64,000 nucleotides of DNA from the NCBI RefSeq assembly GCF_014652315.1, contig NZ_BMYO01000002.1, positions 372,001-436,000 of the forward strand, read 5' to 3'. Below are positions 61,840 to 64,000 of this stretch, one piece after another. Source of the stretch: Jeongeupia chitinilytica (GTDB taxonomy: Bacteria; Pseudomonadota; Gammaproteobacteria; Burkholderiales; Chitinibacteraceae). Below the pieces are notes generated by a model that searched no databases, had not been told where the DNA came from, and saw nothing but the letters and a program-made list of their open reading frames with translations. The position numbers and the translations under genes are program-made. Each line of letters starts with the position of its first letter. Positions within the stretch are counted from its first letter, which is position 1.

Positions 61840-63381
61840 ATGAATACCGCGACCAAGTCTCGCCGAAAAACGCGCAAGTCGCCGATTTCGACCGGGTCCG
61901 AATGGACCTTCGAGCTGATCAATCAGTACTACGATGAAATTGCCCGAATTGCCGCCGAGTTCGGTCTGGATACCTATCCCAACCAGCTGGAGGTCATTTC
62001 CGCCGAGCAAATGATGGATGCATACGCATCCGTTGGCATGCCGGTAATGTACAACCACTGGAGTTTCGGCAAGCATTTCCTCTCGACGCACAAGAACTAT
62101 CAGCGTGGCGCGATGGGGTTGGCGTATGAGATCGTCATCAATTCCAACCCCTGCATTGCCTATCTGATGGAAGAGAATACGATGACGATGCAGGCGCTCG
62201 TCATTGCCCATGCCAGTTTTGGCCACAACTCGTTCTTCAAGGGCAATTATCTGTTCCGCACCTGGACCGATGCGGCGGCAATTATCGATTATCTGGTCTT
62301 TGCCAAGAAATTCATCGCCGATTGCGAGGAGCGGTATGGTGAGGAAAAGGTCGAGGAACTGCTCGATTCCTGCCACGCGCTGATGAACTATGGTGTCGAC
62401 CGTTACAAGCGCCCGCAGAAGCTGTCACTGGAAAAGGAACTTGCGCGCCAGTCGGAGCGCGAACGCTATCAGCAAAGTCAGGTCAACGATCTGTGGCGGA
62501 CGATGCCGCAACGTGCCGAAGTGGAACGGATCGATGCACCGCGTCGGTTTCCGGAGGAACCGCAGGAAAATCTGCTGTACTTCATCGAAAAGTTCGCACC
62601 GCTGCTCGACCCGTGGCAGCGTGAAATCGTCCGCATCATCCGCAAGATTGCGCAGTATTTCTATCCGCAGCGCCAGACGCAGGTGATGAATGAGGGGTGG
62701 GCAACCTTCTGGCATTACACGCTGATGAATCGGCTCTACGACGATGGCTCGATTACCGAGGCTGCGATGCTCGAGTTCCTTCACAGCCATACCAATGTGG
62801 TGCTGCAGCCGGGCGTAGACAGCCCGTATTTCAACGGGATCAATCCGTATGCGCTCGGATTCGCAATTTATCGCGACATTCAGCGGGTTTGCACCGAGCC
62901 GACCGAAGAGGATGCACGCTGGTTTCCGGAGCTGGTTGGCAGCGACTGGCGTCAGTCGCTGGACTTCGCGATGCGCAACTTCAAGGACGAGAGCTTCATT
63001 GCCCAGTACCTGTCGCCAAAGCTGATCCGCGACTTCCGCCTCTTTTCCATCCTCGATGATGATTACCAGCCGCGCCTGAAGGTGTCGGCGATCCATGACG
63101 ACGAGGGGTACCGCTACATCCGCCAGGCGCTGGCCGAGCAGTACAACTTGGCGAGCCGGGAGCCGGACATCCAGATTTACGACGTCAACACGCGAGGGGA
63201 CCGGTCATTGACGCTGAGGCACTTTCAGTTCCAGCGACGACCGCTTGCCAACAGCGTGCACGAGGTGCTGAAGCATATCGCCCGGCTCTGGGGATTTTCG
63301 GTCAAGCTGGACAGCGTTGATGAGGAAGGCAAAACGGTGTTGAGCTACGAATGCAAAGTGGAGAAACGCCACGGCCAGTAA
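61840..63381 (+). CDS. spoVR: SpoVR family protein (YcgB-like)
   Basis: This 513-residue protein belongs to the SpoVR family, which occurs widely in non-sporulating bacteria. MPVMYNHWSFGKHFLSTHKN, GLAYEIVINSNPCIAYLMEE, AHASFGHNSFFKGNYLFRTW and VMNEGWATFWHYTLMNRLYD are strongly conserved and rich in His/Glu/Asn, suggesting a metal site. The function is unknown. It completes the prkA-yeaH-spoVR module. A palindrome GTCGCTGATCAGCGAC (63396-63411) followed by GTTTCTT may be a weak terminator. Confidence 0.95.
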   Translation: MNTATKSRRKTRKSPISTGSEWTFELINQYYDEIARIAAEFGLDTYPNQLEVISAEQMMDAYASVGMPVMYNHWSFGKHFLSTHKNYQRGAMGLAYEIVINSNPCIAYLMEENTMTMQALVIAHASFGHNSFFKGNYLFRTWTDAAAIIDYLVFAKKFIADCEERYGEEKVEELLDSCHALMNYGVDRYKRPQKLSLEKELARQSERERYQQSQVNDLWRTMPQRAEVERIDAPRRFPEEPQENLLYFIEKFAPLLDPWQREIVRIIRKIAQYFYPQRQTQVMNEGWATFWHYTLMNRLYDDGSITEAAMLEFLHSHTNVVLQPGVDSPYFNGINPYALGFAIYRDIQRVCTEPTEEDARWFPELVGSDWRQSLDFAMRNFKDESFIAQYLSPKLIRDFRLFSILDDDYQPRLKVSAIHDDEGYRYIRQALAEQYNLASREPDIQIYDVNTRGDRSLTLRHFQFQRRPLANSVHEVLKHIARLWGFSVKLDSVDEEGKTVLSYECKVEKRHGQ

Positions 63382-63612
63382 TGGCGCCATCTCCTGTCGC
63401 TGATCAGCGACGTTTCTTGCAAGCGTTTCTGGCCACTCTGTGCGTTGCTGCCGAGGTTGTCGCTCCGAGGCGACGGAAATCGAGAGTCGGGATATGGAAT
63501 CGACTGCTGGCGGCGGCTGGACGTGGTGGAGGGCCCGTTTCTGCTGGTGTTGCCAAATGTGGCATGGTAGTTGCTTGTGTATCGGCAGAATGTCATGTAT
63601 CGGTTGCTACTC

Positions 63613-64000
63613 ATGCGAAAATCGCTCGTTTCCTCGTTGTTCACCCTGATTTGCCTGTTTGGTGCTGCAAACGCACATGCGTTGTATACCGCTTGGCCGT
63701 TCAACGGACGCGTGATCAACCAGAGCAGTGCCGCAATCGAGGCATGGGATGGCGAGCATGATTTCTATCGCATTGCAGCGGGGGAGATGACCTCGAACCT
63801 GCAGGATGTCGATCACATCCGCGTTGCAGGTGGCGCGGGCTGGTGCAAGCTGGGTGCGAATGTCGTGACCGTTCTGCCGAACGGCCTGGCGAGCGGGTGC
63901 GAGTGCTGGGTGAAGGCAGCCAGCGAGCCGTGCGAAGCGCAGGACCAGCGCTCTTTCGTTGCCCGGGTGGCATCGGCGCTGCTGGGGCGCGAGCGGGTGA
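63613..64000 (+). CDS. Secreted protein of unknown function (partial, runs off the window)
   Basis: An open frame has a good signal peptide (MRKSLVSSLFTLICLFGAANAHA), then LYTAWPFNGRVINQSSAAIE. Several Cys follow (GWCKLGANV; GCECWVKAASEPCEAQ), suggesting disulfides in the periplasm or outside. About 129 residues are visible with no stop. An in-frame ATG at 63595 is an alternative start. Neither has a strong SD. I do not recognise the family. The 231-bp gap before it holds no other gene. Confidence 0.6.
   Translation, partial: MRKSLVSSLFTLICLFGAANAHALYTAWPFNGRVINQSSAAIEAWDGEHDFYRIAAGEMTSNLQDVDHIRVAGGAGWCKLGANVVTVLPNGLASGCECWVKAASEPCEAQDQRSFVARVASALLGRERV

Overview
The window is GC-rich, densely packed chromosomal DNA from a Gram-negative betaproteobacterium. 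It most resembles the Neisseriales (Chromobacteriaceae/Chitinibacteraceae type). The grounds are gene content and order: a GntR gene beside a complete sdh-gltA-suc-lpd-suc TCA cluster, leuC-entericidin-leuD, FNR/hemN, a beta-type porin, PhaM-like and phasin proteins (polyhydroxyalkanoate storage), and a GlcNAc PTS with GlcN6P deaminase, which suggests chitin-sugar use. I see no tRNA, rRNA, CRISPR array, IS element or prophage. Both edge genes are cut: prpC on the left and a secreted protein on the right.

Layout. 1-4452: prpC (minus), nagE (plus), mdh (minus). 4627-18241: a GntR/UTRA regulator behind a 14-bp perfect palindrome, then sdhCDAB-sdhE-gltA-sucA-sucB-lpdA-sucC-sucD on the plus strand, ended by a strong terminator. 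With mdh this encodes most TCA-cycle steps in one block. 18326-29105: accessory and housekeeping singletons. These are an M48 lipoprotein protease, a DNA glycosylase, a 25-residue ORF with its own SD and terminator, a LysR/EamA pair, a chemoreceptor with a C-terminal sensor and a sigma28-like promoter, TerB-like and thioesterase genes, UspA with a radical-SAM enzyme, a DUF455 protein, and a barnase-barstar pair behind an MmyB-type regulator.

29314-38140: leucine genes (leuC, leuD, leuB) interrupted by an entericidin-like lipoprotein, nagB and a secreted protein, followed by an aldo/keto reductase, a GNAT protein and an Asd-like pseudoenzyme. 38146-46396: tex, a porin, and a trpE-G-(LprI-like)-D-C cluster preceded by a 17-codon leader peptide with three Trp codons, which looks like an attenuator. 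46397-54566: mltA, a short PhaM-like gene, maeB, dnaE and a phasin. 54639-58299: fnr with a degenerate dehydrogenase-like gene behind it, hemN with a perfect FNR box, and a SafE/TauE-like membrane protein. 58506-63381: the prkA-yeaH-spoVR stress module.

Most of the window is conserved core metabolism. The observations most worth following up are the minimal trp attenuator, the barnase/barstar/MmyB operon, the 25-residue ORF, a structured leader that buries the ribosome-binding site of the aldo/keto reductase, and the series of hairpins in the gaps of the TCA operon. No clearly new multi-gene system is evident.
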